From Acidimicrobiaceae bacterium (lineage in GTDB: Bacteria > Actinomycetota > Acidimicrobiia > Acidimicrobiales > Ilumatobacteraceae): 64,000 bases of DNA. Numbering within the stretch: the stretch's first letter is position 1; every line of letters starts with the position of its first letter. The position numbers were made by a program, and so were the translations under genes. Location of the stretch: positions 1 through 64,000 of the forward strand of contig JACJWG010000002.1 of NCBI GenBank assembly GCA_020637235.1, written 5' to 3'. The notes under the pieces were generated by a model, which was not told the DNA's origin, did no database searches, and was given only the letters and a program-made list of their open reading frames with translations. Shown here piece by piece: positions 49,992 through 57,780 of the stretch.

Positions 49992-51008
49992 TCAGTTCGT
50001 AACAGGCTGCTCGAGCACCGTCACGAACCAGCCGCCCCGGCTGACGTCGGCTCCCGTACCAGCGACCGGATCGAGACAGTCGGCCCACAGGATGACCTGC
50101 GTGCCCGGCGGGGCATCGACGAACTCGATCATCCGCAGCTGCTCCAGCCAGGCGCCGGCGTCTCCGGACGAGGCGTCGCGAATCGCTGAGGCCTCCGCGA
50201 GACAACCATCCTCGGGAACCGGCTCGAACGACTGGATCCTGATCAGGTCGTCCGCCGGATCGAGCGGTGCGACCACCAGCGCCGCTCCGGCAGGCAGCGA
50301 GTACGCCGATGGTCCGGAGGTCGGGTCCTGGAACGTCGTGACCGACACCCTCCCGCCGCAGGCTGCACCCGGCATCACCTCGGTCCCGCTGACATCCACG
50401 GTGCAACTCAGCGGCGTGTCCGAGTTCCGCGATTCCATCACGACGCTCGTCTCGGGCACCTCGTCGGTGCCGGGCAGGGTTCCCGTCTCGGCGGGCTCGC
50501 TGGTCTCGACAGCGTCCGACGGGATCGGGCCGGCCGAGTCGCTCGCCTCCGGTGGCTGAGAATCGGCATCCGGTCCGGTCGTCGCCGTTGACGACTCCGA
50601 CGTCGAGGTCTGGTCCTCCGGCGGCGGCGCCACGCTGGTCGGGGGTCGTGACGAGGGCGTGGTCTCGGCCGGTGCGACGAAGGTCGTGGCCTCGATCGGG
50701 GAGACCACCAGCGCGAGCAGACCGAACGTGACACCCGACGCCGCAGCCGTGCCCAGGAACTTCGGGTCTCGAGTGCGGCGGAGACGAGCGAGCGAGCCGA
50801 CGGTGAGCGCGCCGAGCACCGCTCCGAACGCCATCAGGATGGCGGAACGCAGCCGACGCTCGTCGTGGAACTCGTCGAACGCGAGCCAGCCGAATCCGCC
50901 TCCGCCGATCAGGGCAGCTGCGAGCACCTCGACGCTGATCCGGTCGTGCTTCCGCCGGCCGTGCGTCTTCGCTGCGCGTTCCTCGTCCGAGACATCGATG
51001 AAGTTCAC
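49992..51008 (-). CDS. Unrecognised anchored protein with Ser/Thr-rich linker
   Basis: This 338-residue protein is not one I recognise. It has a basic N-terminus, three hydrophobic helices between about residues 26 and 110 (VLAAALIGGGGFGWLAF; MAFGAVLGALTVGSL; ASGVTFGLLALVVSP), a Ser/Thr/Pro/Glu-rich linker, and a C-terminal extracytoplasmic domain with paired cysteines (PLSCTVDVSG; GAACGGRVSV; DGCLAEASA; WADCLDPV). GGGGAGG before the GTG gives a clear ribosome site. It may be a surface sensor. It stands between the EPS relics and the DUF222 gene. Confidence 0.6.
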   Translation of the reverse strand: MNFIDVSDEERAAKTHGRRKHDRISVEVLAAALIGGGGFGWLAFDEFHDERRLRSAILMAFGAVLGALTVGSLARLRRTRDPKFLGTAAASGVTFGLLALVVSPIEATTFVAPAETTPSSRPPTSVAPPPEDQTSTSESSTATTGPDADSQPPEASDSAGPIPSDAVETSEPAETGTLPGTDEVPETSVVMESRNSDTPLSCTVDVSGTEVMPGAACGGRVSVTTFQDPTSGPSAYSLPAGAALVVAPLDPADDLIRIQSFEPVPEDGCLAEASAIRDASSGDAGAWLEQLRMIEFVDAPPGTQVILWADCLDPVAGTGADVSRGGWFVTVLEQPVTN

Positions 51009-51342
51009 GTCACCTCCCCAGTTGGATACCTGCGGACAGTTCCGAGAACGGCGTTCATCGCCACCGGGTTGTCGAGGATTCGTCAACGAGGCGTCAACGC
51101 TTCGTCAACGACGGGCACGCTCTGCGTCGGGATCCGTCCCGCCGTCGGCGTGACCGACCCACGGGACGAGCGTCTCGCCCGGGTTGACGGCAGCGATCGG
51201 TGGCGTGTCACACCCACTTCGTAGGGTCGACCGTGTTCCGAGCATTCGTGCATTCCCCCGGGACAACCGATCGGGCTCGCTGCGAGCCCCGCACGTCTGG
51301 TTGTGGTCGACCGTCGCCCGTCGACGGGGAAGGGGGTTGCAC
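51009..51342 (+). promoter_or_regulatory. Leader region of DUF222-HNH gene 1
   Basis: TAGGGT at 51222-51227 is the likely -10 box, with a leader of about 110 nt. Within it a GGGCTCG/CGAGCCC hairpin lies near 51268-51284 and GGGGAAGGGGG serves as the ribosome site. The segment is related to that upstream of the second DUF222 gene. No other gene is seen in this 334-bp gap. Confidence 0.55.
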
Positions 51343-52749
51343 ATGCACGCATCCGATGTCGTCACCGACGGCCCGCCGCCGCTCGGCGGCTTGTCCGACG
51401 CCGAGGTTCTCTCGTTCTGCGTCGACGACGAACGCGAGCGACGACGAACCGAGGGCCTGATCATCCACGGCCTGATCGAGCTCGAGCGACGCAAGCTCTA
51501 CACCGCCGATGGCTACCGCGACCTGGCCACGTGGGGACAGGGCGCCTACCGCTGGCAGCCCGAGGTCGCCCGCGCTCGCCGCAACCTCGCCAAGCTCGCG
51601 ATCACCTGCCCGCAGGTGATCGAGCAACTCCTCACCGGCCGGCTCGGGGTGGACCAGGCGCACCTGATCGGGCGTGCGTTCCGCTGGCCACGGGTCGGGA
51701 TCTACGTGCCGATGTTCATCGACGAGATCCTCGAGTACGCACGTGCGCTCTCGTATGCAGAGTTCGCGATCCAGCTGCGCGAGTGGCGCTCGCTGGTCGA
51801 CCAGGACGGCCCCGACCCCGAACGAGCCCACCGCGACCGAGCGGCCACGCTCGCATTCACCGACCACGAGTTCCGCTTCGTCGTCACCGGCCCCAACATC
51901 GACGGAGTCGTGTTCAAGGAGCTGCTCGTCGCCTACGAGCAGGACGAGTTCGAGGCCGACTGGGCGGCCTGCGTCGCCGAGTGGGGCGATGAGGCCCGCC
52001 CCGACCTGATGCCCCGCTCCGCTCACCAACGTCGCTACGACGCGTTCATCCGGCTGCTCTCACACGTCGGTCGACCCGTCGACACCTCCGATCCCGACGA
52101 AGCCGAACCCGACGACTCCGACGCCGAGCGTGCGTCTGGCGGTCCCGACGAGTCCGCCGCAGAGTCCAATTCGTCGGCTCGCACCGCCGAGCCCGGGACC
52201 AGCTCGTGCGGGGCCGACCGACCCCATCGCGATCCGGTGCAGCTGGTCACCAACATCGTCATCGACTGGCGCACCTACCGGCACGAACTCGACCGGGTGA
52301 TGGGCCTCGCGGCACCACACGATCTCCGTTCACCGTTCGGTCCCGACCGGGGCTTCAGCCACACGCTCGACGGCATCCACATCGATCCCCGCGACGCCGT
52401 GCTCGCCTCGCTCTACGGCAAGATGCGCCTCGTCGTCACCGACGACGATGGGCTACCGATCCAGATGACCAGCGCATCACGGCTCTTCACCGGCCGCATG
52501 CGCGACGCCGTGCTGATGACCGCCATCCGCTGCACCCACACCGGCTGCGACCGAGGGTCCACCGACTGCCAGATCGATCACACCGTCCCCTGGTCCGAAG
52601 GCGGCCGGACCTGCGTCTGCAATGGCAATCCCGGCTGCCGACACCACAACTTGTGGCGACACCTCACCGGCGCACGAGTCAGCCGGCGCCGCAACGGCAC
52701 CTGGGTCACCTTCCGTGCCGACGGCACCGAGGTCGCGCCGCCCCTGTGA
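51343..52749 (+). CDS. DUF222-HNH endonuclease-like protein 1 (13E12 type)
   Basis: This is a 468-residue protein. The DUF222 part (about 20-290) has VDQAHLIGRAFRWPRVG and QLREWRSLVDQDGPDPERAHRD. The C-terminal HNH region carries CTHTGCDRGSTDCQIDHTVPW, GGRTCVCNGNPGCRHHNLWRH, with two Cys pairs and the HHN triad. Such proteins occur in many copies in actinomycetes (the 13E12 family) and may cleave DNA, although the natural role is unproven. A second copy lies at 59064-60506. A Ser/Glu-rich linker sits between the domains. Confidence 0.85.
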   Translation: MHASDVVTDGPPPLGGLSDAEVLSFCVDDERERRRTEGLIIHGLIELERRKLYTADGYRDLATWGQGAYRWQPEVARARRNLAKLAITCPQVIEQLLTGRLGVDQAHLIGRAFRWPRVGIYVPMFIDEILEYARALSYAEFAIQLREWRSLVDQDGPDPERAHRDRAATLAFTDHEFRFVVTGPNIDGVVFKELLVAYEQDEFEADWAACVAEWGDEARPDLMPRSAHQRRYDAFIRLLSHVGRPVDTSDPDEAEPDDSDAERASGGPDESAAESNSSARTAEPGTSSCGADRPHRDPVQLVTNIVIDWRTYRHELDRVMGLAAPHDLRSPFGPDRGFSHTLDGIHIDPRDAVLASLYGKMRLVVTDDDGLPIQMTSASRLFTGRMRDAVLMTAIRCTHTGCDRGSTDCQIDHTVPWSEGGRTCVCNGNPGCRHHNLWRHLTGARVSRRRNGTWVTFRADGTEVAPPL

Positions 52750-52957
52750 ACCCAACGGTCGGCGAGGTGTTCTCACTGCGTCCGACCGCGTCGCAGCGGA
52801 GACGGCCTCCTGGAGGTCGGTGCGTACCGAGTTTCGATGAGGTGTCCGTAGCAAGCGGTCGGCACGAGCTGCACGCACAACGACGATCACCAGACCGTTC
52901 GGCTCAGTGTGCCGATGGCGACAGAACCCTGCTCGCTAGGGGCCTACGTTGCCGTTC
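52750..52957. other. Upstream region of the four-gene cassette
   Basis: This 208-bp stretch carries TACGTT at 52945-52950, seven bases before a small ORF. I see no other gene or stable structure. Confidence 0.4.
52945..52950 (+). promoter_or_regulatory. -10 box TACGTT for the cassette
   Basis: TACGTT stands seven bases before the ATG at 52958, the same spacing as for the phosphatase promoter, which has an identical box. Confidence 0.5.
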
Positions 52958-53035
52958 ATGCCCTGGCGACGTGCCCCCATCATCGTCGTGGATCGGTCTT
53001 CCGAGATCCGGAGATCCAGGACTGTGAAGTCATGA
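52958..53035 (+). CDS. 25-codon upstream ORF coupled to the PH-like gene
   Basis: This short frame encodes MPWRRAPIIVVDRSSEIRRS and five more residues (25 in all). It starts seven bases after a TACGTT box and its TGA overlaps the ATG of the next gene as ATGA. The Arg-rich peptide has no visible homology. It may be a leader that controls translation of the cassette, or a small protein of its own. It is too short for gene finders, and the support is the promoter spacing and the overlap. Confidence 0.55.
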   Translation: MPWRRAPIIVVDRSSEIRRSRTVKS

Positions 53036-53484
53036 GCATCGTCGAACTCGCGAAATCGATGCTCGGCGAACGCGAGGCCGACCACTTCGAACGCCCGCTC
53101 ATGGACATCGCCGAACAGATGTCGAAGGACGAGACGCCTGAGTACGTCTTCGCGACCTCGCTCGTGCTGCACTTCCCACAGAAGGCGAACAACAACTTCG
53201 TGCTCGTCGTCCTCACCGATCGCCAACTCGTCATCGGCAAGCTGAAGATGGGGATGACACGGCCGCGTGGCGCCAGCATTCTTCTGGCGACGTCCGCGGT
53301 GGCCTATCACCTCAAGCGCCGAACCGGACTCTCGCGATTCGTCATGCCATCGCACCGCCTCCTCCTGACGACCGCGGCGACGAGCGTCGAGCTGGAGATC
53401 GACGACGTCGAACATGCCAATCGGCTGCTGAGCGCCATCGATCGATGGTCGACATCTGGCACATCTGCAGATCCTCCGAGCTGA
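53032..53484 (+). CDS. PH-like domain protein, unrecognised
   Basis: This 150-residue soluble protein has an N-terminal helix (MSIVELAKSMLGEREADHFE) and a domain of alternating strands (FATSLVLHFPQKANNNFVLVVLTDRQLVIG; AYHLKRRTGLSRFVMPSHRLLLTT; VELEIDDVEHANRLLSAID). The strand order and the final helix look like a bacterial PH domain (bPH/YokE type). That is inference without a search. Its function is unknown. It begins the cassette and is translationally coupled to the small ORF before it. Confidence 0.55.
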   Translation: MSIVELAKSMLGEREADHFERPLMDIAEQMSKDETPEYVFATSLVLHFPQKANNNFVLVVLTDRQLVIGKLKMGMTRPRGASILLATSAVAYHLKRRTGLSRFVMPSHRLLLTTAATSVELEIDDVEHANRLLSAIDRWSTSGTSADPPS

Positions 53485-53665
53485 GCTGCGCCGAATCGGC
53501 TCGACGACGTCGCCGCTCGCCCACACACCCGCCGCACCCCATCGCGCAGACGAGTGCGGTGGGCGCGATCGTTCTGCGCCAGGTGTCACGACGGCGACAG
53601 AACGGTCCTGGCGATCGGGTTACGGTGCCGATGTTGCGGTTGACGCGTGCACATGGGGGTGTGTG
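53485..53665. other. Gap with a small coupled reading frame
   Basis: TACGGT at 53621-53626 could be a -10 box. It is followed by an 11-codon frame (53631-53666, MLRLTRAHGGV) whose TGA overlaps the ATG of the acidic protein as TGATG. GGGGGT serves as the ribosome site. Confidence 0.35.
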
Positions 53666-53920
53666 ATGTCGGACTTCGATGACTTCGAACTGGATGACCT
53701 GGATCTGGATCTCGACCTGGATGACGTCGGCACAGATCTGGAGTTCGATGATCCGTTCGACGCTCCTGACGTCCAGTTCGGTTCGACCGCGATCGTCGGC
53801 GGATCCGCCGTCGAGGCAGTCGACAGCGCCGACCTGATCATCTCGGCCGACGGCACCGGCTTCGACTCTCAGAGTGACTTCATCTCAGGCACCGATCCGT
53901 ACGAGCCCATCGGCGAGTGA
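53666..53920 (+). CDS. Small acidic protein with a DLDLD stretch
   Basis: This 84-residue protein is very acidic. It begins MSDFDDFELDDLDLDLDLDD and continues with VGTDLEFDDPFDAPDVQF, then a milder half ending GTDPYEPIGE. The Asp/Leu alternation could mimic a nucleic acid surface or bind calcium or a basic partner. I do not recognise a family. It is separated by 3 bp from the next gene, so the two are probably co-translated. A GTG three bases earlier is a possible start. Confidence 0.6.
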   Translation: MSDFDDFELDDLDLDLDLDDVGTDLEFDDPFDAPDVQFGSTAIVGGSAVEAVDSADLIISADGTGFDSQSDFISGTDPYEPIGE

Positions 53921-53923
53921 CCG

Positions 53924-55003
53924 GTGCTGAGCGAGTTTCTCACCGCCTATGCCTACGAGCTGCAGGCGGTCGCCCGGCCGCGAAAGGGCAGGTTCGCGGG
54001 CGCGCGCAGCCGCATGTCGGCAGCGGGCGACGCCGCCGCCGCCACCGCCGTCGGACAGTACGCCGGTGACGCTGTCCGGCGATTCGGCGACCTGATCGCT
54101 CGACTCCCGATCGTGACATGGCAAGCCGACGCGATGGCGGCGCGCCACGGGGTCGATACGTTGCGCAGCCGACTCGAGCGGCGCGACGCGACGTCGTCGA
54201 CCGCCGCTGACGCGATCACGGCGATCCAACTGGCCGAAGCGCTACGTCGAATCCGGACGGAACGGTGGGCGTTGCGCTCGCTGATGGTGTGGGTCAATCC
54301 TGTCGGCACCTCGGCGAGCACGGTGATGGGAAGTGTCGCGCGAGCCGGGGCGGGCCCTACATCTGTCGAAAAGCTCGTCCGCTTCGCTCACCGGGGATGC
54401 GCCGCTTCCACCGACGAGCTCGGCTTGCACGGGCACGCAGCACAAGCACGGGTCTGGCTGATCTGCGATCGACCCGGCCGAGCGTTCGCAGCCGCTCACG
54501 CGAGCGCCTCGATGATCGACGCGATGCTCGCACGGCACGAACCGCCGTCGTCCACCCGATGGCAGCGGATCCAGTCGCAGGCACGCAGCCGGGACTTCGC
54601 GTCGATGGCGAGAGACGCCAAGGCTGCGGCGCGACATGTCGTGGTCCCCACCTACGAAGGTCTGTCCGACCGCGACGCGCTGGCACGTCGGCTCGGCACG
54701 TGTCACTACGTGATCGGCCGGGCGTACCTCGACGTCGGCGACACCGAAGCGTCGGCACGTGCAGCCGCCCGTGCACTCGAACTCGGCCAGACCATGGGGT
54801 ACGACCTGCAGGCCCGACTCATCCCAGCGAACGGCAAGAGCTTCAAGACACGCGCCGACCTGCTGCAGAAGATCAGCGCCATCGATCAACGCCACGTGTG
54901 GGGCACCGCGCGAAAGGACCTGTCGACGATGGCCGGTATGTCGAAACTCCAGGCCGAGCGAGCGGCGACGCTCCTCGCCGACATCGGACGCGCCGTGACC
55001 TGA
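53924..55003 (+). CDS. Helical protein of the cassette, unrecognised
   Basis: This 359-residue protein is predicted mostly helical. The N-terminal part is Ala/Arg-rich (ADAITAIQLAEALRRIRTERW). The middle contains TPR-like helices (ARVWLICDRPGRAFAAAHASASM; GTCHYVIGRAYLDVGDTEASARAAARAL), a layout for protein-protein contact. No catalytic motif is visible. The GTG follows the acidic gene stop by 3 bp. The next gene begins 20 bp after its stop. The same-strand order of small acidic partner, helical scaffold and HEAT-like protein suggests one complex. Confidence 0.6.
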   Translation: MLSEFLTAYAYELQAVARPRKGRFAGARSRMSAAGDAAAATAVGQYAGDAVRRFGDLIARLPIVTWQADAMAARHGVDTLRSRLERRDATSSTAADAITAIQLAEALRRIRTERWALRSLMVWVNPVGTSASTVMGSVARAGAGPTSVEKLVRFAHRGCAASTDELGLHGHAAQARVWLICDRPGRAFAAAHASASMIDAMLARHEPPSSTRWQRIQSQARSRDFASMARDAKAAARHVVVPTYEGLSDRDALARRLGTCHYVIGRAYLDVGDTEASARAAARALELGQTMGYDLQARLIPANGKSFKTRADLLQKISAIDQRHVWGTARKDLSTMAGMSKLQAERAATLLADIGRAVT

Positions 55004-55022
55004 CACGAAGAAGACCCCGTCG

Positions 55023-56033
55023 ATGCCCACCGCCTCGCTGAGCGACTCGTCGTTTCCGGTCAACGTGATGACCAGATCATCCAACGGCCGATTCTGGGCG
55101 GTCGTCCATCTCCGATTCGACCTGCGAATCGATCTGGATCGGGTCGTGCTGAAGGCATCGAGTTCGCCGGGCAACGCGCGCGGCGGCGCTTCGTTCGCGC
55201 TCCGCCGATACATGTCGATGTCTGCCCACGCCGCGCTCCCCGGGCTCGGCTTTTTGGTCACTGCAGGGCACAGCGTCCAGAAGCGTGACGCAGAAGCGTA
55301 TGCCGCGACTCTCGGCCCCGACAGCAGCATCGAACTCGATCCCGCCGAGATCGTCAGCGTCCGCAAGGAAGATGGCGTCCGTCTGCACCTCGACTTCGAC
55401 TCCCAACGCGACGCGCTGGTCCTGCAGCCGGCGAGGTTCGTCTTCTCCGAGCGCGCAGGCCCCGAGCTCGGGACACTCTGCGAAGCATTCGATCTCGCTC
55501 GGCGCGGTGGGATTCTTCGCGAAGTCTTCCGCCCACCGAACGGGCGAGCAGCGACCGATCACGCACGCGAGCGGGCCTTCGGTGTCCTACCGGTTCGGCT
55601 CAACGCGCCCGCCCACCAGGGCGCGGCCCACCTCATCATCCCTGAACTCGGCTCTGCTGACGCCGAGCGCAGAGCGCTGGCTGCCCGCCTGCTGGCTCGA
55701 ACTCGTGCAGCAGCGGCCGTCGCTGCGCTCGCACCGCTCATCGACGACGAGTCCGGCGTCGTTCGTCTTGCATCGATCGAAGGACTCGGCCAGCTGAGGA
55801 ACTCCGCGGCCCTGCCGGACCTCAGACGACGCCTGACGCGGTCCGAGCTGAACATCGACGAGGCCGTAGCGGTGGGGAGGAGCATCGCTCTGATATCGGG
55901 AAAGCACTCCGTATCGGAACTCCGAGCGCTCCGGACCAAGATCAGCGAGGGCTTCACTTCCCGCAAGCAGCGAGAGATCACGCCCGCTTTGGCCGAGATG
56001 GACCGACTCATCGCGCTGTACACGGTCGCGTGA
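55023..56033 (+). CDS. HEAT-like protein of the cassette, unrecognised
   Basis: This 336-residue protein has two parts. Residues 1-170 form a beta-rich region (FWAVVHLRFDLRIDLDRVVLKA; FLVTAGHSVQKRDAEAYAA; DGVRLHLDFDSQRDALVLQPARF), and residues 200-330 form HEAT/PBS-type helices (AAVAALAPLIDDESGVVRLASIEGLGQL). I cannot name the function. GAAGAAGA before the ATG is a possible ribosome site. It ends the cassette, 16 bp before the convergent HipA gene. Confidence 0.6.
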   Translation: MPTASLSDSSFPVNVMTRSSNGRFWAVVHLRFDLRIDLDRVVLKASSSPGNARGGASFALRRYMSMSAHAALPGLGFLVTAGHSVQKRDAEAYAATLGPDSSIELDPAEIVSVRKEDGVRLHLDFDSQRDALVLQPARFVFSERAGPELGTLCEAFDLARRGGILREVFRPPNGRAATDHARERAFGVLPVRLNAPAHQGAAHLIIPELGSADAERRALAARLLARTRAAAAVAALAPLIDDESGVVRLASIEGLGQLRNSAALPDLRRRLTRSELNIDEAVAVGRSIALISGKHSVSELRALRTKISEGFTSRKQREITPALAEMDRLIALYTVA

Positions 56034-56048
56034 ACATCGCCGGAACGT

Positions 56049-57356
56049 TCAGTGCGGCCGGTGGTCGTGCAGCACCGCAGCGATGTGATCGGATGCGTCG
56101 GCCGGCACCTCGGCGGCCGCCGCGAACTCCGGCCATCGAGCGACGGCTGCGAGCACCTCACGCACCACGTGGCGGTAGCCGGGCACCTCGTGACGTTCGC
56201 CCACGGCGTGCAGATCGGCGATGCCGATGTCGAGCACTCGACCGTTCACCGACATGAGGTGCTGGCGCGTCCAGGTGGACGCAGGGTCGTGGGCGAAGGT
56301 GACGTCGAAGGCCGGGGCGAGCTGCCAGCCGCCACCGTCTCGTCGCACGAAGGCCAGGTTCTTGGTGTGGTCGTCGCAGTTTGCCGCGGCGACGTTGAAC
56401 ACCATGCGCCGGAAGGCCTGCTCGAGCGCGTCTGGTCCGAGCCCGAGCGCGGTGACGGTGGCCAGGTACTGGTCGTAGGAGTGCACGCCGATCAGGTTGA
56501 AGTCGAGGTGTGCCAGCGCGCACAGCGAGATCACGTGGTGCTTCGTGCCGTCGACGGCTCGGTCGAAACGACGCGTGATGAAGTGGCGACGCGGTCCTTC
56601 CGCCAGCAGGTCGCACGGCGACATCTCCACCCCCGCAGCGCGGGCCATCAGCGAGTAGGCGTACTCCACCCGACCGTACGGACCGGACGCATCGAGCCCG
56701 GTGGCGTGGCCGTCGAGCGGCACGCCGCTGACGCCGGCGAGCTTGAACAGCCAGTGCTCGAAGCCTTCGTCGAGATCCTTGTACGCCGAACGGATCTGTC
56801 CGGTGCCGGGGTGGTACGCCACGACCGCCTTGGCCCGAGCGCCACCGGCCGAGGTGCCGACCGCGATCAACTGCTCGAGGATGCCCTGGTCGACCGCCGT
56901 CGGTTCGCCGGCGACGGTGCTGCGCGCCGCCAGCACCAGATCGGCCAGCTGCACCGCCGACGCACGGTCGCCCGACGTGGGACCGACCGCCGGCTCGAAC
57001 TCGAGGGCGCCCATCGCCCGGTCGGCCGCGTACGCCAAGCGGTCGAGCACGGTGAAGGCGCCGGGCGCGACGCCCTGCTCGGCCATCCACCGGTCGACCA
57101 GTGCGTTGCCGAACCGGTCGGGCAGTGCGTCGGCCAACAGCGGTGGCAACCCACGGAAGGTGTCGATCGACAGCCCGGGGAACTCGTACACCCGATCGGA
57201 CAGCGGCATGTGCAGCGGTGCCAGCTCCACCCCGCCGGCCACCCAGTCGCGGTCGTACCGAAACGCGAGCTGACCGGTGGCCGGGTTCCGGGCGATCGCG
57301 CCCACCACGCGCCCCCAGGCGTGCACGCGGATCGCCTCCACCGGACGATATGTCAC
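56049..57356 (-). CDS. hipA: HipA-type kinase toxin
   Basis: This is a 435-residue Ser/Thr kinase-like protein. The N-terminal part (VHAWGRVVGAIARNPATGQLAF; YEFPGLSIDTFRGLPPLLADALPDRFG) and the catalytic blocks (FITRRFDRAVDGTKHHVISL; FNVAAANCDDHTKNLAFV; LAPAFDVTFAHDP) match HipA, which phosphorylates targets such as GltX and slows growth. The NCDDHTKN block holds the catalytic Asp and the metal site. The GTG at 57356 overlaps the hipB stop (GTGA), so antitoxin and toxin are coupled with the antitoxin first. Confidence 0.9.
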   Translation of the reverse strand: MTYRPVEAIRVHAWGRVVGAIARNPATGQLAFRYDRDWVAGGVELAPLHMPLSDRVYEFPGLSIDTFRGLPPLLADALPDRFGNALVDRWMAEQGVAPGAFTVLDRLAYAADRAMGALEFEPAVGPTSGDRASAVQLADLVLAARSTVAGEPTAVDQGILEQLIAVGTSAGGARAKAVVAYHPGTGQIRSAYKDLDEGFEHWLFKLAGVSGVPLDGHATGLDASGPYGRVEYAYSLMARAAGVEMSPCDLLAEGPRRHFITRRFDRAVDGTKHHVISLCALAHLDFNLIGVHSYDQYLATVTALGLGPDALEQAFRRMVFNVAAANCDDHTKNLAFVRRDGGGWQLAPAFDVTFAHDPASTWTRQHLMSVNGRVLDIGIADLHAVGERHEVPGYRHVVREVLAAVARWPEFAAAAEVPADASDHIAAVLHDHRPH

Positions 57357-57673
57357 GGCTCGGCCCGCTGATGTCGGCGGCCTCGGGTGCCGGACGCACC
57401 CGCACGCTCGGCGGCCGCGTGCTCGAACACCGCGAACGGGTCGAACTGCGGCACGGGGGTGAGCGCCGTGAGCCACTCGTCGGCGCCGAGCGCGTGCACC
57501 ACGCGCACGAGCGTGGTGACGTTGGCCCCGTAGCCGAGCTCGAGGTTCTTCACCGCACCCTCCGACACGTTGGCACGGCGGGCGAGCTGGGCACGGGTGA
57601 GCCCGGCGGACGCACGCAAGGCGCGTACCGAGGCGCCGAGATCACCTTCGAGCTGCTCCGTGGTCATGGTCAT
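57353..57673 (-). CDS. hipB: HipB-like antitoxin
   Basis: This 106-residue protein has a Cro/CI-type helix-turn-helix: LGASVRALRASAGLTRAQLARRANVSEGAVKNLELG. It then has a short C-terminal tail (DPFAVFEHAAAERAGAS) that may block HipA. It should repress its own operon at the repeats upstream. Two ATG codons (57673 and 57667) are possible starts. GTCATGATC repeats lie at and just before the first. Confidence 0.85.
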   Translation of the reverse strand: MTMTTEQLEGDLGASVRALRASAGLTRAQLARRANVSEGAVKNLELGYGANVTTLVRVVHALGADEWLTALTPVPQFDPFAVFEHAAAERAGASGTRGRRHQRAEP

Positions 57674-57702
57674 GATCGTATCCGTTGATCACGTCATGAT
57701 CC
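57669..57702. promoter_or_regulatory. Candidate HipB operator: two GTCATGATC repeats
   Basis: GTCATGATC occurs at 57669-57677 and 57693-57701, spaced by 24 bp, with TGATCAC between. Each contains the palindrome TCATGA. The first overlaps the hipB start codon. Confidence 0.45.
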
Positions 57703-57780
57703 TCGCGGCACTCCCGTGCATGATCACTTTCATGACCATTCAGGCCCCTCGTCGAAGCCGAATGGTCAGATTCATGCTCA

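Noticed and set aside
54242..55366. Long minus-strand open frame over the cassette genes
   Set aside because: Its protein is Arg/Ser-rich without pattern, and plus-strand frames have conserved helix and strand patterns with tight gene spacing.
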